From positions 3,286,001-3,350,000 of the forward strand of contig NZ_OZ061315.1 in NCBI RefSeq assembly GCF_964063325.1: a stretch of DNA of 64,000 nt, in the 5' to 3' direction. Numbering within the stretch: the stretch's first letter is position 1; every line of letters starts with the position of its first letter. The translations under genes were made by a program, and so were the position numbers. Origin of the DNA: Hafnia alvei. GTDB lineage: Bacteria > Pseudomonadota > Gammaproteobacteria > Enterobacterales > Enterobacteriaceae. Under the pieces are notes generated by a model, which was not told where the DNA came from, made no database searches, and saw nothing but the letters and a program-made list of their open reading frames with translations. This document shows positions 7,965 to 18,900 of this stretch, one piece after another.

Positions 7965-8341
7965 ATGCAAATCCACCCCCTATCCCCGATGCGGGCGGCA
8001 CCGACCTGCCTGTCACCTGTCGACATCTGGCAGACGCTACTAACACATTTGTTTAACCAGCACTATGGTCTGGTACTCAACGATACGCCGTTTGGCAACG
8101 AAGGGTCATTCAGGAGCATATTGACGCCGGTATCTCATTGTGTGACGCGGTCAACGTGATTGTCGAAAAGTACGATTTGGTTCGCACCGACCATCAGGGC
8201 TTCAGTGCGCAGGAGCAATCGCCGCTTATCAGCAGCAGCGATATTCTCCGTGCCCGCAAAGCCTGTGGGCTGATGACACGCAACGGGTACAAAGCCGTTA
8301 CGGACATCACCCACGGCAAGTACCGCGGGGTAACACGATGA
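7965..8341 (+). pseudogene. cbtA: Frameshifted CbtA/YeeV/YkfI-family toxin
   Basis: Two frames together make one toxin. The first (from ATG 7965) reads SPVDIWQTLLTHLFNQHYGLVLNDTPFGNE. The continuation in the +2 frame reads VIQEHIDAGISLCDAVNVIVEKYDLVRTD and ends SSDILRARKACGLMTRNGYKAVTDITHGKY. E. coli YkfI/CbtA have DTPF-DERVIEQHIEAGISLCDAVN at this point, so the Arg codon of ERVI has lost one base: GAA-GG-GTC-ATT at 8100-8110. The first frame stops after 64 residues, before most of the toxin. CbtA inhibits MreB and FtsZ; a 64-residue fragment is unlikely to. A sequencing error is the alternative, since the rest of the protein is well preserved. Confidence 0.85.
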
Positions 8342-8703
8342 TGCTGTCCCTGACTATAGAAGCCGATGCCGTCAATATACTGGCCCTCAACATGGGCCGA
8401 ATAGTCGTCGATATTGACGGTATCAATCTGTCTGCCCTCATCAAGGCTATCAATAACAACGGTTGTACATTGATGCTGGCGAGCGAACCTGCGTGTGAGG
8501 CGGCAAGTCCTGAAAACTGCGGGCCATTAACGACGGAACAAGGACTTGAAATCTTAATACGCTGGCTTAAAGACAACATTGACGCTGATTCAACGATTAT
8601 CTTCGACAACGATGACGACCGTACTGACTCAGCAGCGCTATTGCCTTGTATCGTGCGCGCTTTAGCCGATATACGCCAACGTCAAATCATGAACGGTCAA
8701 TGA
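8338..8703 (+). CDS. DUF5983-like island protein
   Basis: A 121-residue protein whose start overlaps the toxin's stop (ATGA at 8338-8341). It begins MLSLTIEADAVNILALNMGRIVVDIDGINLSALIKAINNNG, which I associate with the DUF5983 proteins that accompany cbtA/cbeA in E. coli islands. The C-terminal half has a helical, acidic patch (LIRWLKDNIDADSTIIFDNDDD). The coupling with cbtA suggests a shared transcript. No function is known. Confidence 0.65.
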   Translation: MMLSLTIEADAVNILALNMGRIVVDIDGINLSALIKAINNNGCTLMLASEPACEAASPENCGPLTTEQGLEILIRWLKDNIDADSTIIFDNDDDRTDSAALLPCIVRALADIRQRQIMNGQ

Positions 8704-8804
8704 CCATCGCATGCAGGGTTCGCACCCAACGATCCTCGACATACCCCGCATCACGCTCAGTGATGTGGAACCCCGATAAATCAAAGAAACGAAGGTAACA
8801 ATCC

Positions 8805-9362
8805 ATGGCCATTATTCGCACAGAGAACGAAAGCGGAGAGAACCATTTGCCCACCGGCTGGCTCAGCGGCTTCGCCACGTTGTGTGGGATGTCGGAAGCG
8901 TCCGATAGCGCCTTCAGCGACGCCCATGAGGGCACGGTGACCTGCGAGGTCTGCGGTGATATCGCCAATGCGATATTTCGCTCAGTGCAACCTGAAGAGA
9001 TGGCGCATCCCCCTGTTGCTGGCATCACAGTCCCGTCACGGGGACCGTCACCGATGAATATCATCAACCGATTACGCGCTCTGCATCCACTTGACGGCGT
9101 ACAACTGAGTTTGACTGTCAATGTCACTGCCGCCGCATTTGAAACGCTGACGACCTTGGGAACGGAAGGCGTCTTTTATCCCATCACCGTCAGCTCACCC
9201 GTGGCACAGCATCTGATTATTGATTTAAGCATGATACGTGATTGTGCTCTGGATTTTGATAAGCCGCAGTTTACAGCATGGTGCCGTGAGCATCTGCCGC
9301 TAACGCTTTCAGAGCTTGAACACATCGGCTATCTGTTTGTCGTCGGTTCGGATGACATATAA
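8805..9362 (+). CDS. Hypothetical island protein with a CxxC motif
   Basis: A 185-residue soluble protein that I do not recognise. A CEVC motif sits near residue 49 within TVTCEVCGDIANAIF. The middle contains PSPMNIINRLRALHPLDGVQLSLTVN, which could be a substrate or partner site, and the C-terminus ends YLFVVGSDDI. The start follows GAAGGTAAC at a good distance, and the gene has the same composition as its neighbours. It lies between the DUF5983-like gene and the broken DUF4942 gene, a position held by poorly characterised accessory proteins in related islands. Confidence 0.6.
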   Translation: MAIIRTENESGENHLPTGWLSGFATLCGMSEASDSAFSDAHEGTVTCEVCGDIANAIFRSVQPEEMAHPPVAGITVPSRGPSPMNIINRLRALHPLDGVQLSLTVNVTAAAFETLTTLGTEGVFYPITVSSPVAQHLIIDLSMIRDCALDFDKPQFTAWCREHLPLTLSELEHIGYLFVVGSDDI

Positions 9363-9645
9363 CCCGACACGACGTGAAATGTGGCGTCCAACGGCGAAGA
9401 AACTACCAACATCAATCTCGTGTGATACGACATCAAAAAATCATTGTTATCGGCAATCGTCTTCCATTTTTTCTCCCCATCAGCGTATTACCGCGAAGGC
9501 GATCGCTGAGTCATTGCTCTCGGTCCATGGAAACATCCCTCATCGCCTTTTACCTGTCTGGTTGCTTTTCTCTCTCGCCATGATTCCAAGGGAAGGGCCT
9601 CTCGTCGGTATTGATTAACAAGGCATAAATAGAAGGAAACTTGAT

Positions 9646-10493
9646 ATGACCACAAACTCAACGGATAACGCGGAATGGTTAACCGACCATACGGATGTGA
9701 TTTGCTCCACCAGCATTGAACGTATTGTCACGGGCCGTAACGCCGCGCTGGCACAGATTGAGACACTGATCCGCCAGCTTGATGATATCTCGACGCTGAC
9801 CCGCAATATCGGCGGCAAAACCGCTCTGGACTGGGCCATGAAACAGCATTTTCGCTGTAGCTGCTGGCTGATGGAAAAACCAGCAACGGCGATGAAAGTC
9901 ATCACCCGCAATCTCGATCGCGGTATATGGCGGGATTTGATGAAGAAATCGGGGATGCTTTCTATTATGGACGGTCAAGCTCGTGACCAGTGGTATAACA
10001 ACCTGGAAAAGGACGATATACCCGAGATATCTGAAGCCAATATCCTCAGCACCTTTGAGCAACTACATCAGAGCAAAGGTGAGGTGTTTGAACGCGGTGT
10101 CATTAATGTATTCAAAAGTTTGTCGTGGAATTTTAAGACTAACTCGCCCTGCAAATTTGGCAGAAAATCATCGTGACGGGGCTGGTCAAATACGACAGGT
10201 GGGGGTTTGGTCTGAGCTGGGGTTGGCAACGGGATCGGTTAGCCGACCTTGAACGCATGCTGATGCTTATGGATGGAAAGCCTGTTCCCGACAACCGCGC
10301 CGATATTAGTCGTCGTCTGGGCGATCACATCCATGAAAACAGGCACAGCAACCGTTATGAGGATGAGATGTTTGCGATAAAATACTTTCAAAAAGGAACA
10401 GCGCATATCACACTCAGGCGACCTGAACTGGCTGATAAGCTGAATGACATTATTGCCCGACACTATCCTGAAGCCTTGCCAACTAAATCCTGA
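9646..10493 (+). pseudogene. Frameshifted DUF4942 protein
   Basis: The first frame (9646-10176, 176 residues) reads as the N-terminal part of a DUF4942 protein: STSIERIVTGRNAALAQIE, KTALDWAMKQHF, MLSIMDGQARDQWYNNLEKDDIPEIS, VFKSLSWNFKTNSPCKFGRK. It then runs out of frame. The second frame continues without loss: IIVTGLVKYDRWGFGLSWGWQRDRLADLERMLMLMDGKPVPDN and ends LADKLNDIIARHYP. Restoring one A in the run AAAA at 10164-10167 joins the halves into about 282 residues. DUF4942 proteins close the CP4-type gene set downstream of cbtA. Their function is unknown. The context is not a canonical slippery site, so decay or a sequencing error is likelier than programmed frameshifting. Confidence 0.8.
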
Positions 10494-10504
10494 GGGGCCA
10501 GATT

Positions 10505-10687
10505 ATGGTATCATTTTCAAACGCTGATGGTGCTCGCTGCGACTCCGTAAATGGTCAGAGCGCCGTGACATCCAATCCAATTCAAATGGACGTGAAAATT
10601 CCCGTTAAACCTTCTAGTTTTGACTTACTGCAAACGGGGGCCTTACTGGGGGCTCATGCGTTAACTAAACAAATTAAATTCATTTAA
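10505..10687 (+). CDS. Possible small protein after DUF4942
   Basis: A 60-residue frame (MVSFSNADGARCDSVNGQ...ALTKQIKFI) with a good ribosome site TGAGGGG at 10491-10497, starting 12 bp after the DUF4942 stop. No domain or family is visible. The placement and ribosome site are the only support. Confidence 0.35.
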   Translation: MVSFSNADGARCDSVNGQSAVTSNPIQMDVKIPVKPSSFDLLQTGALLGAHALTKQIKFI

Positions 10688-11692
10688 TATCAACACATTG
10701 AAAATCATATTCGAAGTCTGCAGGGGACACCATTTATACCTTATTACTCACCTCATTTTCCCCCCTCTTTCATCGTTAGCATGCTGCTTCCTTAAGCCGT
10801 CACGCCCAGCAAGCAAGGATCGTCTGAATTTAATCTTCTTACTCGCAGGTCTATCAGACGAAAAATTGATTCATCTCATCGCGGCACACTCCCTAAAATA
10901 TCCATATATCTAATACCAAACGGTGACATATTCCTATTTTTCTGTTCAATGCACGCATTAATTGAATATCATTCGCGGCAGAATGTCCCACAAATCATAC
11001 AAAATACGAATAAATCCCGCTCCCATTTAATAACTCACAATACACCCGCCCACCCTTGATTTGGTGCCCTAAAATCCCCGTTCCCCTCTCCTTTTGCTCA
11101 TCATGCATATTCCAGAATTGGATAAGTCATCCGATGAGTAGCTTATAAACTTAAAATAAAAAACCAAAAAAACAAATATAAACAGACAATAAAATTATAA
11201 AACAAAAATTCAATGATATAAATATCTGGAAAGAGTAGGCCTAAGTATACTTTTGCTCAAGAAAACGAAGGCGCGTCATAAAGCGCCCCAATAATATCGT
11301 TGCCACCGGTCATCTAATAATAACCATTACCGGGCTGGCAAAGGAGATGACTCTTGTAGGCTAGTTTCTACGCTTAACGCGACCTAAACCTGCAACTGCC
11401 ATTGAACAATAGGGTTCACTTAATTTGTCAGTCGTTCATCAAGTTAAACGTATATTGAAGTACGGAGTGTTTCCGTTTTTTTAACCATTCGTTTTTTAAC
11501 CAAGAACGTAAAAAATGATAGAAGCCTAATGATGATTGTGGAATTTGAATTTTCAAAGGGAACAGGCCTCCTCTTTCCTCAATCTATGCTGCTCAATGTC
11601 GTGAGTCATATATCGAGAGCTGACTCGTTATACCACTGACGCTATCGCCAACCTAAGATGAGTTTCACGCTTGATTTGGATGTAAACATAAA
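10688..11692. other. AT-rich intergenic stretch at the island/adhesin-locus junction
   Basis: About 1 kb with no convincing gene. A 71-codon frame at 10698 lacks a ribosome site and family features. The centre (11130-11230) is very AT-rich. A short GC hairpin followed by six T lies at 11462-11482. The stretch probably marks the right edge of the island and holds the promoter of the HTH regulator gene that follows. Confidence 0.5.
11462..11482 (+). terminator. Orphan terminator-like hairpin
   Basis: ACGGA and TCCGT pair across a GTGTT loop and are followed by six T. The stem is only 5 bp. No gene ends nearby on the plus strand, so it would terminate a non-coding transcript or be fortuitous. 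Confidence 0.35.
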
Positions 11693-12376
11693 ATGAAAAT
11701 TACCATGAATGATGACAAGAGACACAACAAGATTTCCATTATCACGGATAACGAATACCTAAAGTTAGGTCTATTCTCCTTACTTGATGATCTTGACCCA
11801 AAAATCATCGTCAATAAGGCTATTTTTATCGATGTTGATAGTTTGAAACTTATGTCAGATCTCGGGACTATTTTAAAAAATGCCTATGCCAATCGAATAT
11901 CGGTGATCCTTATTTGTTCAGCCGGAGATATGTCGATGGTATTAGAACGATTACCCCATATCGACATTAATGCTTCGCTGTCGGTTTGGATGAAGGATAT
12001 GCCATCCCTACTGAGGTCAAGTTTAACCTATTACTTCATCAAAGAGTTCAACGATCTTATTTGCGTTAAAAAGCTAGGTTCGATGAAGATGGCGATTATT
12101 CTTATGGCTAACAAAGGATGGACATTCAGCCTGATAGCCAGAACGCTCAGAATTTCGCATAAAACGCTTTACCGCTATACGGGTGGACTCGTCTCATATT
12201 TTAATGTGAAAAATATCAACTTCTTATTTTATTTTCTGAGGGCAAGATTCCCTCCCTCATATTTTGATTCGCGTTTTGGTGACTATTCGCCAAGAACGCC
12301 GCTGATGTCATTTGTTGCAGGGAAAGTTATCCCAAAGAACCCTGTGCGAATCGCACCACACTCGACCCAACCGTAG
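11693..12376 (+). CDS. LuxR/RcsA-like HTH transcriptional regulator
   Basis: A 227-residue protein with an atypical receiver-like N-terminal half (ISIITDNEYLKLGLFSLLDDLDP...ISVILICSAGDMSMVLERL) that lacks the phosphoacceptor pattern of true receivers. It also has a C-terminal LuxR-type helix-turn-helix at about residues 138-180 (AIILMANKGWTFSLIARTLRISHKTLYRYTGGLVSYF). This is the arrangement of the fimbria and capsule regulators RcsA, MatA and similar proteins, which control surface structures. It lies directly upstream of, and on the same strand as, the lipoprotein and giant adhesin, and is a candidate regulator of both. The start has a weak ribosome site; an in-frame ATG at 11705 is an alternative. 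Confidence 0.72.
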   Translation: MKITMNDDKRHNKISIITDNEYLKLGLFSLLDDLDPKIIVNKAIFIDVDSLKLMSDLGTILKNAYANRISVILICSAGDMSMVLERLPHIDINASLSVWMKDMPSLLRSSLTYYFIKEFNDLICVKKLGSMKMAIILMANKGWTFSLIARTLRISHKTLYRYTGGLVSYFNVKNINFLFYFLRARFPPSYFDSRFGDYSPRTPLMSFVAGKVIPKNPVRIAPHSTQP

Positions 12377-12433
12377 CCAATATTGGCCGTTTATTAATGA
12401 TTTTATCATGATGTAATTAAGGAGCTATTTTAT

Positions 12434-12892
12434 ATGAACATGGGTTCATCAAAATTATTGATCTTAGGATCAATCTGTCTGCTGGCTGCATGCTCGACTC
12501 AGACTACAAAGAAGCCGCAGAGCAACAACCATAAAACGGCTGCGGCAACGACTGGGTATGCGAATGCAAATACACCAACGGATAATTATATTGCAAAACG
12601 CACCGCAAATTTAACCGGCATAACTTTAGCCTCAACCAATAATGTTTGTGTTGACCATTTTAATTTCCTCAGAGAGACGCAGGCATCTCAATATCAGAAA
12701 TACACCAAAGACTATGGTGATATTGGTAAGGGGTATCGTTTTTTAAACGTCAATAAAAACATTATGGATAACGATGCTAAAGAAGTTTATACCATGTCGC
12801 TTGAAATGAAATTAGATACATTGTGCTCGAAAGTGCAATACACCGGATATTCCGTAGTTAAAGGAAAAATAAAAGAACTAGCCGGGATTTAA
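12434..12892 (+). CDS. Lipoprotein A flanking the inverse autotransporter
   Basis: A 152-residue lipoprotein. Signal peptide and lipobox LLAAC place the acylated Cys at residue 20, followed by a Thr/Asn-rich linker. The folded part begins at NNVCVDHFNFLRETQASQYQKY and runs through FLNVNKNIMDNDAKEVYTMSLEMKLDTLCSKVQY. Two cysteines in this part probably form a disulfide. The minus-strand gene at 22041-22499 encodes a clear paralog of exactly the same length. Start codon and AAGGAG agree. It ends 27 bp before a strong hairpin that separates it from the adhesin gene. I do not recognise the family. A role in assembly or regulation of the adhesin is inferred from position. Confidence 0.85.
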   Translation: MNMGSSKLLILGSICLLAACSTQTTKKPQSNNHKTAAATTGYANANTPTDNYIAKRTANLTGITLASTNNVCVDHFNFLRETQASQYQKYTKDYGDIGKGYRFLNVNKNIMDNDAKEVYTMSLEMKLDTLCSKVQYTGYSVVKGKIKELAGI

Positions 12893-12918
12893 TTACACAG
12901 AAAAAACAGATTTCAAGC

Positions 12919-12950
12919 AAGAGCCCTTCTTTTAAGAAGATAGGGCTCTT
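12919..12950 (+). terminator. Hairpin between lipoprotein A and the adhesin gene
   Basis: AAGAGCCC and GGGCTCTT form the base of a stem whose inner CTT...AAG bases also pair. Three T follow. It could terminate the lipoprotein transcript or attenuate read-through into the adhesin gene 37 bp downstream. Confidence 0.7.
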
Positions 12951-12986
12951 TGTGTATTCCATAAAAATATTACATTGGTATTCGTT

Positions 12987-15900
12987 ATGAGAAAAATAAT
13001 TTCACCTAGAGGGATGAAAATAACCTCTTGGGGGATAATCTTTATTCAGGTTCTTACACCATTGTTAATTTCCGCCAGCTCTGTCGCTCGGGCCACTGAA
13101 TATAACAATATGGAGGAGACAATTCTTGGGCTGCAATCCGTCGTTGATAATAATGCGAAAACGATCATTCAGCCAACATCGCCTCTAATAACGAAAGAAA
13201 AACAGAACCTGCCAGCGTTAACGACAACGCCAGAATTTCAATCTCTTTTTCCGCCGGCAACGTCTCCGACGCCACCCACTCACGAAAACATAGCACCAGA
13301 GCAACCTTCATCTAATTTGCCTTCACTTGGCAGCGATGCTGCTTCCCGTGACTCAGCGCCAGCCGCCGACCTCACGGGTAATGCAATGCAGGCAGGGCAA
13401 ATTCTCTCCAGCGATAACGTCACCAATGCATCAATTAATTATGCTAAAAGCATTGGTGAAGGATTAATTAACCAGCAAATCAACGATTGGCTGAATCAAA
13501 AAGGGACCGCGCGCGTTAGCGTTGGTTCTGATAACAAAATTGCAGGCGATATGTTGCTTCCCCTCATCGGGAATAATGACAGCCTGTTCTTCTCTCAGGT
13601 TGGGCTTCACGGAAATGAAGACCGAAACACCGCTAACTTAGGCCTCGGCTATCGCCAATATATTGGCGATTGGATGTACGGGGTTAATACCTTCTACGAC
13701 TACGATTACACCGGTAAAAATGCACGGCTCGGCGTGGGCGGTGAAGCGTGGACTGATTATTTGAAACTGGCGGTTAACGGTTACTATGGTTTAACCGACT
13801 GGCATCAATCTCATCTCTCTGACATGAGAGATTATGATGAACGCCCAGCCAATGGTTTTGACCTGCGCGCAGAAGCCTACTTGCCGTCATACCCTCAACT
13901 TGGGGCGAATATCAAATATGAGCAGTACTTCGGCAAAGGGATCGATCTCGGCACGGGCACAAATCCAGACGATTTAAAAAATAATCCAAAGGCCCTGACG
14001 CTAGGCTTGAACTATACGCCAGTGCCACTCGTCACGATAAAAGGTGAACATTCCGTTGGTGATAAAGATGATAGCCGTATCGGGCTAGACCTCAATTATC
14101 GCTTTGGGGTGCCTTGGGCGCAGCAAATCAGCGCCGATTCCGTTGACGCACTCCGCAGCCTGATGGGCAGCATGTATGAGTTTGTCGATCGTAACTATGA
14201 AATTGTGATGCAGTACCGCAAGCAGGATTTGCTGCGCATTTCCCTGCCGAATAACGTGACGGCCAAAGCGGCTGAAACCATCATCCTTCCATTGACGGTC
14301 TCTAAAGCCAAATACGGCCTGAAAGACGTTGACTGGACGGCATCAGCAGAATTCCTCGCGAACGGTGGTTCATTCCGAAAACTATCATTAACGCAGTTGG
14401 AAGTTAAATTACCCCCTTACGTCTATACCAAACGCGCGAATGCCGCTCAGGGCTACGTGATTAAAGCGGTTGGCGTTGATAACAATGGGAACAATTCGAA
14501 TACTGCGGCAACCACCATTAACGTGGAACCCTCTAAGAATATCATTAGTGAATTAGCGATTACCCCATCAGGTTCGGTTCCAGCCAATGATTCTGATTAC
14601 TTCACGGTAACGGCCTTTGTTCGCGATGAACAGAGCCAGCCTATGGTCGCTGAACCTATCACTTTTGATATTGATAACCTTAAAGGTGCAGACGGGCGCT
14701 CAGCGGCCACGCTATTTAAAGATGGACGTTCCAACCCTCAATCGTTGACGGTAAACACCGACGGCAGCGGAAAAGCAACGGTCTTCGTGCGCAGCAAACT
14801 GGCGAAAATCGGCGTTATAACTGCCACCATGAACAATGGTAACTATAAGTCTGGTCAGGTTGAATTTATTGCCGATGCAGCTTCCGCGCAAATCAGTGCG
14901 TTAGAAATCGTCAAAAACAACGCGCTGGCCGATGGGCAAAGTACCAACAAGCTGCAAGCCACGGTCAAAGACGCCAACGGCAACGCGCTTGGTAATGTGC
15001 AGGTCGGTTTAGACGCAACGCACAATGCCAGCCTCGTGAATGGCTCAACGATGATGACGGATGCCGAAGGCCAGGCCATGGTGTTAGTCACCAATGCTAC
15101 CGTCGGTGATAGCACCATCACGGCGCGCATTAACGGCAGCGCCAAGACCCAAGCAGTGACGTTTGTTGCGGATAAATCAACGTCGGTCATTAGACAAGGT
15201 GACATGACGGCGACTCAGGATGCCGTCGCCAACGGCACCGCGACCAACAAGATCACGGCCAAAATCACCGATGCCAATGCGAATACCGTTGCTGATGTCA
15301 CGGTACATTTCACCGTCAGCAACGGAGCCAAAATCACCACGGTGAAAGGGGTTACCGGCGATGATGGGATCGCTACGGCGACGGTCACCAGCCTGAAAGC
15401 GGATACCTATACCGTAACGGCTCGAATTCAAGAGTCAGGAAATAGCGCTCAGGCAGATACTCGCTTTATTGCGGATAGTTCAACAGCGACCATCATCGAT
15501 AGTCATTTGACCATCGATCCGAATGGCGCGTTGGCCAACGGTGTAGACACCGATAACGTAGTTGCTATCGTCACCGACGCGAATAACAATCTGGTGCCAA
15601 ATGCTACGGTGAATTTTGTCGTGGCATCTGGAGCAACCATTACCACGGTGATCGGCACCACAGGCGCAGACGGCAAGGCGACCGCAACGGTCACCAGCAG
15701 CGCATCCGGCAAATACGCCGTTACGGCGACGGTTAACGGGCATTCAGCCAACAAAGAGGCGGTATTTGTCGCCGATAGCGGTACAGCAACCATTACCTCT
15801 GGCGATCTAAAAGTCACCGTGGATAACGCGTTGGCAAACGGAACCGCCATGAACGCCGTTCAAGCCAAAGTGACCGATGCGCATGGCAACACCGTTCCCA

Positions 15901-18900
15901 ACGTTACGGTAAACTTTACCGCCGATCACGGCGCAATCGTCACCACCGCATCAGCGGTAACTGACGCCAGCGGCTTAGCCAGTACCACCCTTAGCAACAC
16001 AACGTCAGGGGCAACCAACATTGTTGCCGCAATAAACGGCACAAACCAGAATGTAAATACTAACTTCGCACCAGACGATTCAACGGCAACGATCACCAAA
16101 GGCAACCTACTCGTTACCCAGAATAACGCCAAAGCCAACGGCAGTGATGCTAACTCGGTACAGGCGAAAGTCACTGACGCCAACGGGAATCTGGTACCCA
16201 ATGCCACGGTTAGCTTTAGCGCTAACCATGGTGGCACAATCGTTACGGCATCAGCGATCACCAATGCGCAGGGACTTGCCAGCACTGACCTGACTAACAC
16301 GCAGTCCGGTGTCACTGCCGTTACGGCGAAAATTAACGGTCAGAGTCTCGCCGTTGATACCCAATTTGTGGCCGATGGTTCAACGGCGGTCATTGTCAAA
16401 GGCGATCTAACGGTCACCGCTGATAACGCTAAGGCCGATGGACATGCAACCAATGCGGTGCAGGCGAAAGTCACTGACGCTAACGGAAACCTTGTGCCCA
16501 ATGCGTCGGTCAGTTTCAGCGCTGACAACGGAGCGACTATCGCAACGGCCACCGCTACCACCAACGATCAAGGCTTGGCAACGACCTCGCTCACCAACTT
16601 AACAACCGGTGTCGCTAAAGTTACCGCAGCGATTAACAGCAGCAGCCAAGTGGTAAATACTCACTTCACGGCTGATGATGGCACGGCAACGATTGTCAGT
16701 GGCAACCTCTCCGTTCTGGTGAATAACGCCAAAGCCAACGGCGCAGACACCAACGCGGTTCAGGCCAAAGTCACGGATGCCAATGGTAACCTCGTTCCAA
16801 ATACCGTGGTTAGCTTCACGGCAAATCATGGCGCAATGGTGATCACGGCTTCTGCTACCACCAATGAAAACGGCCTAGCAACGACAACGCTAACCAACGT
16901 GAGCGCGGGGGTCACCAACGTTTCCGCCGCGATTAACGGGAATAGCCAGAATATCGACACCACGTTTGTAGCCGACGATAGCACCTCGACGATTGTTAAA
17001 GGTGACTTAACGGTTATCATCAACAACGCTAAAGCCAACGGTACGGACAGCAACAAAGTTCAAGCCAAGGTGACGGACGCCCATGGCAACCTTGTTCCTA
17101 ATACGCCGGTCAGCTTTACGGCGAATAACGGCGCAACGGTTGTAACAGCATTAGTCACCACGGATAGCCAAGGGTTAGCAAGCACTTCCCTCACCAACAT
17201 CGCAGCTGGGATTACCAAAGTGACCGCCACGGTCAACGCCAATAGCCAAGATGTTGATACAACCTTTATCGCCGACGACAGCACGGGCACCATTGTCAGC
17301 GGCGATCTCACCATCACCATCAACAATGCGAAGGCCAACGGCAGCGACACGAATAAGGTTCAGGCCAAAGTCACCGATGCGAATGGGAACCTCGTTCCCA
17401 ATACCGCGGTCGGTTTCACCGCTGATAACGGCGCAACGGTTGCCACAGCATCAGCCATGACGGATGCGCAGGGCTTGGCAAGTACCACCCTGACTAACGT
17501 CAAGGCAGGTAGCACCACCGTCACCGCAACCATTAATGGCAATAGCCAAAACGTGGCGACCACCTTCGTGGCCGACGACAGCACGTCAACGATTACCAGC
17601 GCCAACTTAACGGTAACCGTTAACAATGCGAAGGCCGATGGCGTAGATATCAATACGGTGCAAGCCAAGGTCACCGATGCAAAGGGAAACTCGGTTCCTA
17701 ACGCAACGGTCAGTTTCACCGCGGATAACGGCGCAGGCGTCGCTACATCATCCGTCACAACCGATGCCCAAGGACTTGCCAGTACCAACCTAACCAACAT
17801 CACGGCGGGGATCACCAAAGTCACTGCAGCCATCAACGGCGCAAGCCAAACGGTGGACACGTCCTTTGAGGCCGATGGAGGAACTTCTACCATCACCGAT
17901 GGCAACCTAACCGTAACGCTTAACAATGCCAAAGCCGATGGCTTAGCCACCAATGCGGTGCAAGCAAAAGTGACCGATGCCAAAGGCAACGCCGTTCCTA
18001 ATGTTGATGTCAGCTTCAGCGCCAACAATAGCGCAACGGTTATCACTGCAACGGTCACCACCAATGCGCAAGGCTTAGCGAGCACGACGCTGACCAACGT
18101 CACCACGGGCACCACCAAAGTCACGGCGGCCATCAACGGCAATCGCCAAAGCGTCAACACGACGTTTATCGCCGACGATGGCACCGCCACCATTATCGAT
18201 GGCAACCTCGCCGTAACCGTCAATAATGCCAAAGCCAATGGCTCGGCAACCAATGAGGTTCAGGCAAAAGTCACCGACGCCAACGGCAACACGGTGCCAA
18301 ACGTTGAGGTACGTTTCTCTGCTAACAACAGCGCATCAATTATCGATGCTTCTGCAATGACCAACGAAAACGGCGTTGCGGTAACCACGCTCACCAACGT
18401 GACGGCGGGAAATACCCAAGTCACCGCAGTGATTAACGGAACGAACCAAACCGTGGATACCACCTTCGTCGCGGATGACTCTACCGGCACCATCGTAAGC
18501 GGTGATTTAACGGTCACCGCCGACAATGCGAAAGCGAACGGCACTGCCACCAATGCTGTTCAGGCTAAAGTGAGCGACGCCAATGGCAACCTTGTGCCAA
18601 ACACCGTGGTGAGTTTCACTGCCACTAACGGCGCAACGGTCACTACCGCATCAGCAACGACTAACGCTCAGGGATTAGCCAGTACCACGCTCACTAGCGT
18701 GAAAGCGGGCGTGAGCAAAGTGACAGCCACGATTAACGGCAATAGCCAAACGGTGGATACCACGTTTATCGCCGATGACGCTACCGGCACCATCGTGAAT
18801 GGCGCGTTGACCGTTATCGTCAACAACGCCAAAGCCAACGGTACCGATAGCAACAAAGTTCAGGCAACGGTCACCGATGCCAACGGAAATCTGGTCCCCA

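Noticed and set aside
10160..10180. Programmed frameshift site in the DUF4942 gene
   Set aside because: The A-run is only four bases and lacks a slippery heptamer or a clear stimulatory hairpin. A deletion or sequencing error is simpler.
10698..10913. 71-codon frame with hydrophobic N-terminus
   Set aside because: No ribosome site and no recognisable domain; lies in an AT-rich non-coding stretch.
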